A DNA stretch of 64,000 nt from Thamnaconus septentrionalis (GCA_009823395.1 CM020509.1:5035501-5099500); one strand, 5' to 3'; counted from the stretch's first letter, positions 23,176-34,572 are shown. Program-made: numbers and translations. The notes: generated from the sequence alone by a model not told the origin.

Positions 23176-23543
23176 CCATGGGCAAACTACGGCCCGGGGG
23201 CCATATGCAGCCGGTTAAGCTGTTTAATCCAGCCCGCAAAATTGAAGAAATCATTTTAATAGGAAGTGAGTCATTAAATAGCTGTACTTCATCCAGCTGT
23301 GCACTTTTTCAGTGTTTAAAGAGTCATTTCAATAAAGAGCTAAATACTGTGGGGCTTCAAAGACACATATTGAGTTGTTGACATTCAAGCACACGTTTTC
23401 TACATATCCGATGATAAATATTTTTTCTCCTATGAGTGTGGGTGACCCGCCAAATCACTCCATCCATCTGCTCCTGCTCCGGCCACTCTGTCAGATTTTA
23501 GAACCCACTGTGGTCCACCAGTCAAAAAGTTTGCCCACCCATG
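23176..23543 (+). mobile_element. hAT-type non-autonomous element, near full length
   Basis: Left end CCATGGGCAAACTACGGCCC; right end AAAAAGTTTGCCCACCCATG. Together they give terminal inverted repeats of about 15 bp. GTCTAACT follows the right end and resembles the nTCTAGAn hAT target preference. No transposase frame. The length of about 370 bp implies mobilisation in trans. Confidence 0.7.
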
Positions 23544-24196
23544 GTCTAACTGGTATTACCTGGACTGTGGGACACAATCCCATTTTTCTCCCAAATGTGT
23601 AGCTTTTGCATCAAATAAACTCAATCTGCTGTGTGTTGGGACAGTGACCTAAATTCTGTTTCCCAAACTACATATTGCCGTAATGTTTTTCTTGGCCAAT
23701 TCCTCGATCTCAACTGAGTGATTGAGGAAACCACAGGGTTTCCTGGCTGGAGTAATAAACAAAGTACTTTTTTATACATTTGCATTTACAACTTGACATT
23801 ACACAACAAGTAAGAGATCCCCAATGTAGTACAAAAACATATTGTTTTTTGCGAAATGTTGATTTAGACCTCTCTGGTATCCAGTAACTAGTAGTAGGAG
23901 TTCCATGATCAATCATGGGGCCTTCTGGCAGCAGCTAGCGGTCGCAGAAAAAGGTGCTTTATTCCGGTGTTACTATTAGACAAAATTTTCTTGTTGCAGA
24001 AAATAATGAAAATTCAGAACCGGAGAAACTTTGCAGATCATTTGGATTTTATTGTACTTTACTCCAAACACTTGTGCAACTTTAGGTTCTGATCCCTGCA
24101 GACCTCCTGCCCCACTAATGTTTAATTTGTCCTTCTTGTCCTTTGTTGTCTGCACTTTGTGCAAAAGCACTCAAACGGAATTGCGTCGGCGCGAGT

Positions 24197-24203
24197 ACAC
24201 ACA

Positions 24204-24239
<36 letters not shown>
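24197..24239. repeat. (CA)n microsatellite
   Basis: About 20 CA units with one GCG interruption at the left. Confidence 0.95.
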
Positions 24240-24243
<4 letters not shown>

Positions 24244-24399
24244 AAATCCCCAGTTTGTGTAGAAAAATCATAATTAAAAAAAAAAAGCACTGTAGGTAAT
24301 GTGCTTCACACTCATGCCAGCCAGCTTTTTGTGAGGGAGTGGGCGTCAATTATTCCAGATATTGGATATTGTTTTAGAATGAAAAGGCTAAGATTCCCG

Positions 24400-24720
24400 G
24401 CAGCTGCCGAAGAAGCCCATTATGCCTTTTAAAAAGCCCTATCTCTTTCTTCTCCGGTCAAACAGTCTAAAGAAACAACTTCTCGTGTCTCCCGCTGTAA
24501 ATTTTCATCAGGCTCAAACAGAATGCACGCTGCGTCTGCCCACGGACTCACAGGGCATTAAGGGAAAAAAAGGAGGAAAAATCGACAGGAGAATGAGAGA
24601 GGTAAAAGAGTGGATCCTGACGAATGAAGCCTGCGCGGCGCTAAATTGGCGCAACCGCAAAATGTCGATTTTGGAAAAGATAATAGCGAGGTTTCGTTGA
24701 TTCACACTGTTGTCACAACT
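24400..24720. other. Repeat-free block in intron 2
   Basis: Unique sequence of even composition with TAAATTGGCGCAACCGC and CCTTTTAAAAAGCCC. It may be a conserved non-coding element; nothing coding is seen. Confidence 0.25.
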
Positions 24721-25265
24721 ATATGGGTGATTTATTCTTGTCTTCTTCTTTTTTTTTTTTTTAATTTAACATGATGAGTCAGAGCTGTACTTGCAGATGG
24801 TCTGTTAGTTGTTTATGCGCTGCAGGCAGGAGGAGAATTACAAGGCGGGCGGCTCAGAATTAAGATCGTTGTCGAATGATTGTTGTTGAATGTCGAATGA
24901 TGCGCTCTTTGTTTTTCAGAGGCTTCGATCGCGCAGCACCGCGATTGAATATGCGTGTGTTGTGAAGACTGGCGTGACTGACCGGCAAGCTAACAAAATG
25001 AAAATGCAGCCCGGGTTAGCATTTTGCTGAGCAAATTGGCTTTTCCGCCAACTGAGGTTTCTCCAACTGGTCAAAACCCTCAAGTACAGGACATTCTTAT
25101 CTGCACAATTTTAGAACTTTTTGAAAACAATACTTTTTGCTGGTTTAGCTAGCAAAAAATAAACGGCGAGCTAGTGCAGCCAGTTGGCTAACCTAGCTCG
25201 CGGCGCCACATGTTCACCTGTTATCTGAGCTTGGAGGACCAAGAGTGGAAGTAAAAATGTAAATT

Positions 25266-25615
25266 TAAAGGTCCAGTGTGTAAAATTTTTAAGGAAGCCT
25301 GCCTGAGAGCGCGTTTGGTATTTAGGGCACTGTAAGGCGGGCTTCCTTAGATGCAGCTAACTAGGAGCAAGACCCTTGTTCCATGTATATTCCTATACAT
25401 ATGAGAACCATTCTAAGGGTAGGAAAACCAAATGACTTTAATTGTACTGCGAGTATACATTTTTATTAATGTATTTCTGGGCAGTATGTCAAGACAGATT
25501 ATAAACATGGGTAAAACTAAACTCTAAGAAAATTGCTAATAAGAAAGAAGTAAAAAAAAAAATGAACAAGACAAAGGCACGAAAATGTCGCAACATTCAT
25601 CTAATGTTTGTTCGC
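25266..25615 (+). repeat. GGTCCAGTGTGTAA-family interspersed repeat
   Basis: Begins TAAAGGTCCAGTGTGTAAAA. Later AGAACCATTCTAAGGGTAGG matches, in reverse, the well-known fish repeat carrying CCTTAGAATGAGCCG. It ends ACAAGACAAAGGCACGAAAA then ATTCATCTAATG. I recognise the family as very common in percomorph-type fish; its class is not asserted. Confidence 0.65.
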
Positions 25616-25949
25616 CAGTGACCAACAGTCCTCAATAACGAGCTTCTGTTCTGACCTGTCAACACCACGGCACCGAAGTAACTATTTGAAAATTCCCATC
25701 ATCATCATCATCATAATTCTTAATATACGGCGCCACATCGTTAACAGCACAACTTCACTCGTGGCTAATTACTGGGCTTCAGACATATGCTGGCGATGCG
25801 TCGGCACAGCGCACCGCAGTTTTTGTCGACTTTATTCTTTCCCTATTTTTTTTCCGTCCCACCACAAAACACACGTTGCGGGCAGCAGCTACACAGAAAA
25901 TGGAAAAAAAAGCAAAAGAAAAATTGTACAACAGGAAAACATCCAACGT

Positions 25950-26020
25950 AGGAGAGAGAGAGAGAGAGGGAGAGAGAGAGGGAGAGAGAGGGAGAGAGAG
26001 GGAGAGAGAGAGAGAGACTC
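25950..26020. repeat. Interrupted (GA)n microsatellite
   Basis: GA units with a regular GGGA interruption about every 8-10 bp. Confidence 0.9.
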
Positions 26021-26412
26021 AGGTGGTTGCGGGGCTCCGTGGGGACCAGTATAACTACCTTGCCAGAGGAATCGACTGTAATGGCTTTAGATAATCACTG
26101 TTGCCTTTTAAAAACGAGCCGTCCGCACTCGGGCAGAGGACACCGTGCGGGGACTGATTAATCATCTTTCAACCCGAGGAGTCCGAAACAAACATCCCCG
26201 GCTACGTTTCTGGGCCTGGCTGCGGCCGCTCCGTCCAATCAGAAGGCGGCGCTGGGGGGGGAATGCCGAGGTGGAGGGGAGGGGGGGCTGCGGGAGGCAA
26301 CATTAACAAGCTCGCCGTCTCCGTTACCACCGGGCAGCCTTTCCAGCAGGAATGTGCAGCCGGTCTGGCATTGTCTCCCTGCTTCTTTTCATTCCCACAT
26401 TTTAATGGGGGG

Positions 26413-26413
<1 letters not shown>

Positions 26414-26458
<45 letters not shown>
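26414..26458. repeat. (GA)n microsatellite
   Basis: About 22 uninterrupted GA units. Confidence 0.95.
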
Positions 26459-26463
<5 letters not shown>

Positions 26464-26489
26464 ACAACAACAGCCGTATTTTTCTTATC

Positions 26490-26640
26490 AATTAGAAGAA
26501 ACGTGTAGAAAATGGCTCCTCCTCAGAGTCATCAGAGGGAGGAGCAGGTGGAGACGCATTAGAGCGGGAGAAGATAGCCGTATTGATCTGAGCAGCGCAA
26601 ACAAGAGCACTTGCATTTCTTAGAGATATAATTTATTTAC
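26490..26640. other. Unique block with TTATCAATTAG motif
   Basis: Repeat-free DNA with TTATCAATTAGAAG (GATA and homeodomain type), GTCATCAGAGGGAGGAGC and GATAGCCG. Possible regulatory element. Confidence 0.25.
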
Positions 26641-27254
26641 TGAGTCCAGCAAGTTGCAACGGGGCGGAAGTGTAGGTCTCTAAAAACAACAACAACAAAA
26701 CGACAAACTGTTAATAATTGCAATTTGAATGATGAAATGTGCAGTTAGGCAGCAGCTAAAGGAATAAAGTGCCTCTAAAGTTAATGAGTTATTGCGGAAA
26801 CGGGAAAAGGATCCAGAAATCTGCTGCGACACGCGAACACACAAAGAAAAGCAAAAACAAAAGAAGAGAATCATTTGTTTCATTTGTCCAAGACGGTCGA
26901 GCAGGAAAAAAAAAAACTTTGACGTGTCTCCTCGGAAGGATCTCAAGAGTTCTGGAAGTCTGACAGTCTGACCACCAGCACTGAGATTCAGTTCAGGTGA
27001 TTTAGGGAAAACAAAGCAGAGACGGAATAAAAGCATTTATTCATGGTGGAGACGGCGATGAAAAGGAGGATTCCAGCGCAACACGTCGTTTCCATGTTGA
27101 AGGTGACGGAAACGGCAGTTTTTTAAGGTTTGGAATCTCGCGCTGAAAAAATAATTAATTCAATTGAATATGACAAGTTGTGTGTGTTTAACGAGAGTTT
27201 CTCAAATTCTTTTATCCTCCACCGCTTTTTTTTAATGCAAAAACATACACATCC

Positions 27255-27376
27255 CATTTCTACATATCCCATGACATATGTTTCCTCCAATGAGGTGGCT
27301 CACAGAAACACTCCGTCCATCTGCTGCTGCTCCGGCCCATTGTGGCCCCACCAGTCAAGAAGTTTGCCCACCACTG
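27255..27376 (+). mobile_element. 3' end of a hAT-type element
   Basis: TTCTACATATCCCATGA and CACTCCGTCCATCTGCTGCT match 23398-23480. It ends AGTTTGCCCACCACTG, followed by GTCTAGAA at 27377-27384, a perfect fit to the nTCTAGAn target consensus. The left part is missing. Confidence 0.65.
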
Positions 27377-27586
27377 GTCTAGAACCTTCTTCCACCCCCT
27401 CCCTAAAAAATAAACAAAAAAAACAACCCTTTTTTCACAACAGATGGAAGCAGTGTCGAACTTTTCAAAAATCTCTATATATAAATACATACATTTTCTT
27501 TTTTTTCTTTTTTTTTTAAATCTGTCATTCCTCCTCTTCCTCCTCCTCCTCCGTCTCCTCTTTGAGGCCGATCCGTTCCCAGGCTC

Positions 27587-27611
27587 TGCTCGGCTCGGCT
27601 CGGCTCGGCTC
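27587..27611. repeat. (CTCGG)n pentanucleotide repeat
   Basis: About five GGCTC/CTCGG units in a CpG-rich context. Confidence 0.85.
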
Positions 27612-27654
27612 ACAGGGTGTCAATCAGCAGGCAGCCTACATCTCGGCCGCCGCC

Positions 27655-27655
<1 letters not shown>

Positions 27656-27685
<30 letters not shown>
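27656..27685. repeat. (GCA)n trinucleotide repeat
   Basis: Ten GCA units after CCGCCGCC. Surrounded by GC-rich DNA (27540-28180) with CGCCGC runs, i.e. CpG-island-like although inside intron 2. Confidence 0.92.
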
Positions 27686-27686
<1 letters not shown>

Positions 27687-28654
27687 TGAGCCAGGGCCGC
27701 ATCATCCCGCCTGCCAATCAACGCCCGCCGCACCTTCAATCCATCCCATCCATCTCTCTGTAAAGCAGCGACGCTCCCTCCACCTCCCTCCCTCCCTTCC
27801 CCCACCCGCCTCCTCCACAGAAGCTCCTTTAACTCTCACAACCGACACACACACACGCGCACACACACACCTGCACGGCAAAAAACGCGGACAAAACGCA
27901 GCGGCGAGCCGACGCAGATGCCGTGGAGATGCGTGGAAGGCGGAGGAGAAGAAGAAGAAGAAAAAGAAGAAAAAAAAACAAGCTGCCCCCCCCCTCCTTC
28001 CTTCTCGCCGACACAAGATTCAATAAAAAGGAAGAAGAAGAAAAAAAAAAAAAAGCTGCCGCTGCCGCGCTGCCGCCGCTGCCGCCGTCAATCTTTTTAT
28101 TCAGCAGAAAGACGTCTCGGCAGACAGACTCGCTCCCGCCGCTCGCACTCACGCAGGTAACGCAGTGTGTTTTTAACACGCCGGTGGCCGGCGCCGAGGT
28201 CTCCAGCTTAAAATAATCTAATCATGCAGAACGGAACGCGGCGCGACATCTCGCCCCCTGAAAAAAGGTCATGATGCAACCGAACGCAATCCTCGACACC
28301 TGCCGTGGCGGCTCTTTAGCCTCCTTCACGTCCAGCATGTTTTCCCGGATGATTTGTGACGTGTTCTGTGGCTCAAGGTGCTTTTTATACGCCTTTAACG
28401 GTTTGCAGCAGGTGGCGCTGTATATCAGGTTAGTGTTGCCTGTTATGCCACAAGACAAGTTTGACATTTTTTTTTTAAATCTGGCACATCCATCTTAACA
28501 ACTTTGGACCTGAATCGGTTTCCCTCTGTCAGAATGCAAACCGGACCAATCAGCATCAAGCCGGAGCCGCTACGCTAACACCAGCTAGCTCAGGTCAATG
28601 GTCTGGTGTTGTTATTGAGCAGATGAGGATAAGAAAAAAAACATGATATGTCGC

Positions 28655-28679
28655 TGATGATGATGATGATGATGATGAT
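28655..28679. repeat. (GAT)n trinucleotide repeat
   Basis: Eight GAT units. Confidence 0.9.
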
Positions 28680-29235
28680 ATGGATGTGACAGCAACAGCA
28701 AAAAAAAGTTGTTTAAATTTGTTGTTGTCATAGTTTTTAAATTGGTACTGAACATTTCCTGGCACTGTAAGTCATGGCGCGCTGGTTAACTCAACTGGAT
28801 CCCTGGCTGTCCATCAAAGTGCCTGTGAACAAACTTGAGCCGTCCAGCAGAATGCCAAAATAAGTCATAAAAACAAAACACTGCAAGTGACAAAAATAAC
28901 AGGAGGCATTTACAGCAGCGCTTTGGCTGTGCATGCAGGATTCTCCCTGCAGTCTTCCAAGCAAAGTCTGGTTAAATATAATGAGAAAGAGTTTTTTTTT
29001 TAACTCACATTTACTCTGAACTACAGGCTGTTAAAAAGTGCTAATTATCATGTGTGTATATAAAACTGACCTTTCCTACCAATATTGCCACATTTCCATG
29101 TCGTTTTTGGCCTTGCCACAGATTAAAATCTTGACTTTTAATTAAAACACCTCGCGAGTCGCTCATTAAGCAGACTTCACGGCGGAACCGGTGCCGGTTT
29201 GTTCCTTCAACTCCCCTGTTTTTTTTTTTCTCTTC

Positions 29236-29258
29236 CTTTCTTTCTTTCTTTCTTTCTT
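29236..29258. repeat. (TTTC)n tetranucleotide repeat
   Basis: Five to six TTTC units after a T run. Confidence 0.85.
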
Positions 29259-29888
29259 CCCCTCTTCCTCATTATGTCCCCCCGCCTGCCTAAAGATTAT
29301 TAGCCGCGGCCACTGCGTCGCCGCAATTATTGCGTGCCGCGACGCAAGAATAACCGGATGAATTGAACGAATAAAACGTGTTGTGACTCGCTTTCCCCCC
29401 TCGAATCAGCCCCCGCTAAACACCAGGAGTTTCCACCGTGCTCTTGTTTGAACTACTTCTGAAACCAAGCCTTGCTCTTTGATTGCATCATGGCGCGCGG
29501 CTTTCATCAGATGGCTCCGAGATTGCGGAGCCAGGCAAGGTGGTGGGAGTGAAACGCTGAGGCCGCCGCAATCGGCGCAAGATTGTAATTAGGCGAAGTT
29601 TGCCGTCGTTTGGGTTTTTCTGTGAGGCCGTAATCGGCCTCCGTCCGTGGCGAACTGTTTCACGCTGTACACAATGACGTCGGTGAAGGGCGGAGAAAAC
29701 GCCACTTGTGAAAAAAGGGGGGAAACTCTTATCAAAGACACGTGGAGTTGCTTGCTCGTATAAAAACTTTGATTTGCTGAGGCGCAGACTGCAAATTCTC
29801 ACTCTAGAGCCGCAGCGCAGCGCCAAAAAATAAATAATGCAGCACCCTGATAAGGTGTTTATGTTGTGGGTGGATGGAAAAAAAAATG

Positions 29889-29917
29889 CTTAGCCCTCTG
29901 TTTGCAGCCTATCAGCC
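29889..29917 (+). repeat. Core fragment of the TTAGCCCTCTGTTTACAGCC family
   Basis: CTTAGCCCTCTGTTTGCAGC with CTATCAGCC. No convincing match to the distal part of the family within the following 200 bp. Confidence 0.5.
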
Positions 29918-30586
29918 AAAAAAATATAAAAGATAAACTACACTCATTTCTGGGGAGCTTGTTGACATGACAGAAACATGGCGGAAAACACTGCTGGAGC
30001 GAGTTGAGTGTAATATGCGGCGTTCAATTATTTAACTTACAACATGATAAATAAGCAAAGAGAGCAAAAATCCTCTCTTCTTAAAAGTTATAATCTGCCA
30101 CTCGCTTGAAAGGTTTCGGCTCGAATGACACGATAAAATTTTACCTATTTGAGATTTTGATGGAATCATCTGAAGCCTAAAAAATAAAAATAAATACAAA
30201 CCAGGAGGCTGCATGATCATGATGCAAAACTACTGCCTGCCTGGAAAGAGCAGCGGCAGATTCCTTGTATTCCCGTTGCGTTTGCTTGAATTGAGAGCCC
30301 AAATGGTGAAAGCACTGAAAGTGGAAAATCGCTCTTTTAATCATGATATCGTCAGAAAGAAGAAATAAATGATTTTTTTTTTTTTTCTGGGGGTGGGTCG
30401 AAGACTGAGCTGCTCATGTATGACACGTTAGCGTTTCCAACTACGGCAATTAACACACGCAGACTTTTTGCAATTTGATGTATTTCCTCTGAGAGGTGGC
30501 GGTTGAACACCAGCTGGAGACGAGTTACAAAACACCTCGACGCAGGTCCACGCAAGGAGAGAGAGAGGGTGGGAGAGAGTCAGAGA

Positions 30587-30588
<2 letters not shown>

Positions 30589-30623
<35 letters not shown>
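30589..30623. repeat. (GA)n microsatellite
   Basis: About 17 GA units, with further interrupted GA from 30557. Confidence 0.93.
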
Positions 30624-30631
<8 letters not shown>

Positions 30632-30903
30632 GGAAAAACAGATTAGCTAAATTGGCTTTTCTAATTTTTCCTCCGGTGAATGTTATGAAATTAGAGCACC
30701 TCAGACTGGAGAGAAATGATTGTTTCCATGTAATTATCAAATAAGGTGCTGTAGGATTTAAAAACAATTCATCTTTAACAAGGACCAGGAGTTCTTCTGC
30801 TCTTCCACATCTCGCACCACAATAATTTCCAGGAAAATAGTAAATATGTTATAGCTGTTTTCAACCCAACACAAGACAAACCTTTAAGCTGAATTAATGC
30901 GGA

Positions 30904-30943
30904 CGTGTGTGAGTGTGTGTGTGTGTGTGTGTGTGTTTGTGTG
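30904..30943. repeat. (GT)n microsatellite
   Basis: About 17 GT units with single interruptions. Confidence 0.93.
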
Positions 30944-31198
30944 TATCTGTGTCTATGTTTTAACAACATGGTTCTCTCTGTTTGTTTGATCTAATAAATT
31001 ACATAGAGGACAAAAACAAGAAGTATTTTTCTTCAGCGTCAGAACAAGTGAATGGAAATGCGACAGAAAAATAAGAAGACACAACCTTGGCTCGTATGTT
31101 CTGCAGAACCAGACCTCAGAGGACCAGGTGGCCGGTGGTCACGTTTTAAAAAAAAGGCTAAAATGAAGTCAAGGCTTCCAACTCTGAAATGCACACGT

Positions 31199-31199
<1 letters not shown>

Positions 31200-31249
<50 letters not shown>
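31200..31249. repeat. (CA)n microsatellite
   Basis: 25 uninterrupted CA units; a good candidate polymorphic marker. Confidence 0.97.
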
Positions 31250-31255
<6 letters not shown>

Positions 31256-32103
31256 CGCAAACAAAGTATGTAGGAGAGCAAAGAAGTCCTGATAGCAGGC
31301 GCAGAAAGGGAGGAGTTGCAGTGATTTGAGGGAAAGAAAAAGGGAGAAAAAGGTTAAAAGGATGATGTTTTTTCCAGCAGAAGCACTGAGATATTTACTG
31401 AGCCGCACATTACTACAGCCACAATTGCGCACATTATTTTCCAGCGTACATCGACGTGCTACTATTAGATATCTGCAAAAAAAAAAAAAAAGGTTGGGGG
31501 TAGGAGGGTAGAGAAAAAGGGAAGCCTTGCAGCTAATGGTGCATTATTTTTAGATTGCATCATATTGTGTTTTGTGCACCTTGGACTTTGCAGGAGAAAC
31601 TTTGTCTACTTATTTATCTATTTATTCTAAAGTGAACTTAACAAGTTCCAGTTTTCTCCTCTCTTCACAGAAAGGACGCGTCACGAATTTTAAGTATTGC
31701 ATCAAACACATCAAACACCAGCATGGCTCACTGAGCGACTCTCAGATTTGCCGTCGCCCGAATCGTTTTCTCGGTGACGTCATGCATGTTTCTTTTCTGT
31801 TATATTTATTTCTTTATTTTTTTTTAATTAAAAACACATTTGGCGGGACGAGTCTTTTGACACGCTTGCGTTACATGTTGTGCGTGCGTGCGTTCGTGCG
31901 TGTGCGTATCCGGGGTGCCGAGGCTGTGAATGGACGGAGGCTCGAGAGTGGCGGTGAGTCATCGTCGCCATGGCGTTAAGCTTCCCATCGCCGCGGGAAC
32001 AGGGTCTCTGCACCCCGGGGACTTTTTTTTTCATTTATATATATTTTTTTTTTTTACATATGAAAAGCAAACTAGATTCCTGGTTCGCAACAATCCTTCG
32101 CCC

Positions 32104-32105
<2 letters not shown>

Positions 32106-32143
<38 letters not shown>

Positions 32144-32204
32144 TCTCTCTGTCTGTCTCTCCGTCACTGAGCTGAGTCACACACACACACACACACGGGG
32201 GAAC

Positions 32205-32243
<39 letters not shown>
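32106..32243. repeat. Three (CA)n arrays with a (TCTG) spacer
   Basis: CA arrays at 32106-32140, 32179-32196 and 32209-32243, the first followed by GTCTCTCTCTGTCTGTCTCT. A (GT)n array lies at 32350-32369. Confidence 0.95.
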
Positions 32244-32245
<2 letters not shown>

Positions 32246-33777
32246 GCTCATTGCTGCACCACTTCCTTATCTGAGTCTGTGTGATATTCAATATGCTTCA
32301 AATATCAAAACACAGACCTATGCAGATGAGACGGGGATGGGGCGGGAGGGGTGTGTGTGTGTGTGTGTGAGAGAGTAGTGGGGTGTGGGTAGGGTTGGGG
32401 TGGCGTGGACGGGGACGACAATATCGCAAACTCAATAACATCCTCTCCGCTCTGACGTTGGCGCCACGCCGAATCAAACGTGCACGACGTTGGACGCCCT
32501 CCTTGAAATTCAGGCTCTCAGGTGAAGCCTGAGAGAAAACAAACAGATCCTCCTCATCCATCACTTCTTTATGGGATAACGCATAACTTTGCCACGCTTC
32601 TCTCAATTGCATAGACGCTCTCAGTTAATTAGCGTTGAACCAAGGTGCCACCCCCCGACTGCAACGACGCGACGTAGCCTCGGCCAGGAGGTCCGCTAAA
32701 TAAATAATGGCGCAAAAACAGGTCAGTCTGGTGCGACAGATGGACCGTTTTTCTGAGTCCTTTGGGTTTCTCTCGAGTGTCCGTTGGGCCAAGAGCCCAA
32801 GAAGAAAAGCTTCTGGAGGGGACACGTTGGGGGAGAGCCGCCAGGTCAGTTCCCGCTAGTTAGCCAGAGGTGCTAACAGGCTCCAGTTAGCCACACGTCG
32901 CCGTTAGCCAGTTGGTTGGACGCAGGAAATAAGTGTCAGAGGACAAAGAGGACAGGAAATAGCGGCGGCAATAAAAACAAAGGCAATGAATACTGTAGTG
33001 CTTTCAGATAATTAAGTAGCCGCAAATTTAACGCAGTTTAAGACCAATTAAAAAACATTTTTATTGAATGCCGGCAGTGCTGGATGATTTTTGTCTTCAG
33101 AACAGAGTGATCCTGCTCATAAATGACAAATGACAAAAAAAAAAGATCGACTTCCACAAGCCACTTTCAATGATGTGAAAGGAGCTCAGCGCACGCGCTA
33201 TCAAGCTCACGTCCCCACCTATACTGACACCTGCTGGTGGGGATGACCGTTTAAAATCTCCATCAACGACACAGCTTGCAGAAATGACACGCGTGTTGCG
33301 ATCATCCACGGAAGCAGATGTGCTCCGACAAAGCTGACAATTCACCCTTCCAGAAACCGCAAGGTTTAACATTATCATCTTTATTTAAAAAGCCCAGACC
33401 GCGGCAGTGACAATAATCTACAAACGCACTCATGCGAACGAAAAAAAGGCTGTTGTTAAGATAGAAGCGATAGAATAACGTTTTTTTTTTTCCTTTCCCG
33501 CATCCCCAATTGACGTGGAGCCGAGCGAAATGCGCCGCCGTTTGACAGCAGTACAAATCGTTTCTCTCGAGGCAAAACCCCCGTTTTTCTTCTAAGTGCT
33601 ATTTAAAGGCACAAAGGGGAAACGTCGGCGCCCAATAACTTAACCTCCCAATCAGGGTCTCTGCGTGCTCCCGTTTCAACCCGCAGACAGCCAATCGCTA
33701 CGATACGAGGAGGTTGCTAAAGGTTGTAAAAAAAAAAAAGCTCAGAGAGGAGCGTTGAGAAAAAAGTCAGAACTCAC

Positions 33778-33880
33778 TGTATCTCTTTGGTCCGTCCTCC
33801 AGGCAGAAGGAGAGCGTCAGCGTGGCGTCCTCCTCGAAAAACTCTGTTGCAAAGGCGTCCCACCACAGGCTGTCGCTTTC
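33778..33880 (-). CDS. ldb2: LDB2 exon 2 (residues 45-78 plus first base of Thr79)
   Basis: The exon reads ESDSLWWDAFATEFFEEDAT followed by LTLSFCLEDGPKRY, then an A that is completed to ACC (Thr) by exon 3. This is the strongly conserved LWWDAF...FFEDDA...LEDGPKRYT block at the start of the LDB/CLIM/Chip self-association domain. The acceptor is TTCACAG|GAA and the donor TACA|GTGAGT. The usual vertebrate sequence is DSDNLWW and FFEDDA; here it is ESDSLWW and FFEEDA, three conservative changes in a normally invariant block. The phase is 0 in and 1 out, which fits both neighbours. A repeat fragment begins about 60 bp upstream of the acceptor. Confidence 0.96.
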
Positions 33881-33904
33881 CTGTGAATGCAGGCAAACAC
33901 AACA

Positions 33905-33912
33905 GTTAGTCA
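33905..33912 (-). promoter_or_regulatory. Predicted branch-point site for exon 2 splicing
   Basis: On the minus strand this reads TGACTAAC, close to the vertebrate/yeast branch-site optimum. The likely branch adenosine is at 33906, 26 nt before the exon 2 start at 33880, inside the usual 18-40 nt range. The pyrimidine tract after it is short and broken by purines, so a strong branch site may compensate. Confidence 0.55.
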
Positions 33913-33938
33913 ACGGATGCTAACAAACGCAAGTCCGT

Positions 33939-34082
33939 CTATCCATCCGTTTCCAATACCCGCTTGCTCCTGCACTCAGGGTCACGGGGGTCTGCTGGAG
34001 CCTCTCCCAGCTGTCATGGGGCAAACGCAGGGTGACACCCTGGACAAGTGGCCAGTTTGTTGCAGGGCCACCAAATGTCATT
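33939..34082 (-). repeat. SINE-like element, 3' part, minus orientation
   Basis: Plus strand reads CTATCCATCCGTTTCCAATA, CAGGGTCACGGGGGTCTGCT, GGAGCCTCTCCCAGCTGTCA and ACACCCTGGACAAGTGGCCA. This is the reverse of the 3' half of a common teleost repeat. It begins about 60 bp upstream of the exon 2 acceptor. Confidence 0.65.
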
Positions 34083-34151
34083 GTCTTTATTGTCTCCTAT
34101 TATCAAGTAACTGCAGGTAGCTGGTTTTTTTTTTCTTTCTTGAGTTAGTAC

Positions 34152-34345
34152 ATAAATAGGGCGACACAGTGGTGCAGTGGTTTAACTCTGTCGCCTCAAT
34201 GCAAGAAGGTCATGGGTTCGCTCATGGATCAGGGGCCTTTCTGTGTGGAGTTTGCATGTTCTCCCCGTGTCTGCGTGGGTTCTCTCCAGGTTCTCTGTCT
34301 CCTCCCACAGTCCAAAAACATGAATGTGGAGCAAATTGGAAACTC
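34152..34345 (+). repeat. SINE-like element, 5' part with pol III boxes
   Basis: AGGGCGACACAGTGGTGCAG starts the copy. TGGTGCAGTGG fits an A box and GGGTTCGCTC a degraded B box of a tRNA-type promoter. Then GGGGCCTTTCTGTGTGGAGT, GCATGTTCTCCCCGTGTCTG and CCACAGTCCAAAAACATGA. The 3' half is missing here. Confidence 0.65.
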
Positions 34346-34540
34346 TAAATTAAACTCTAATTTTACTAGCCTGAATTACAAACGGAGGTCCGACTTTTTA
34401 CAATCGGGTGACGATTTGTCTCGGCATGCGTTGTCTTTCATCACAATCATCGCCCAAACTTTTTTTTTCTTCTATTTCTGGCAAACCGTGGTGGCAGTGA
34501 ATCGGAGGGCGGGCAGTTGGGGATTGCGTTGAAGTTGGAA

Positions 34541-34572
<32 letters not shown>
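34541..34572. repeat. (ATAG)n tetranucleotide microsatellite
   Basis: Eight ATAG units. Confidence 0.95.

Larger units (their letters stand above)
20880..25260. other. Intron 2, 20.9-25.3 kb: contents
   Basis: Holds short repeat-family copies (21921-21945), a GATATCGAG minisatellite (22091-22124), two hAT-type fragments (22659-22960, 23176-23543) with a further repeat between them, AT-rich DNA, (CA)n at 24197-24239 and a repeat-free block at 24400-24720. 24720-25260 has nothing recognisable. Confidence 0.55.
25616..33777. other. Intron 2, proximal part: contents
   Basis: (GA)n-rich DNA (25950-26020, 26414-26458), a unique block (26490-26640), a hAT 3' end (27255-27376), a GC-rich stretch with (CTCGG)n and (GCA)n (27540-28180), (GAT)n (28655-28679), a repeat core (29889-29917), many (CA)n and (GT)n arrays (30904-32369) and unremarkable DNA at 32400-33777. 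No exon beyond the one at 33778. Confidence 0.55.

Noticed and set aside
22659..23543. A transposase gene inside the hAT fragments
   Set aside because: Frames between the ends are short and broken; only non-autonomous ends are present.
34152..34220. tRNA gene, because of A-box and B-box-like motifs
   Set aside because: No cloverleaf can be drawn and the sequence continues as a common interspersed repeat; called SINE-like.
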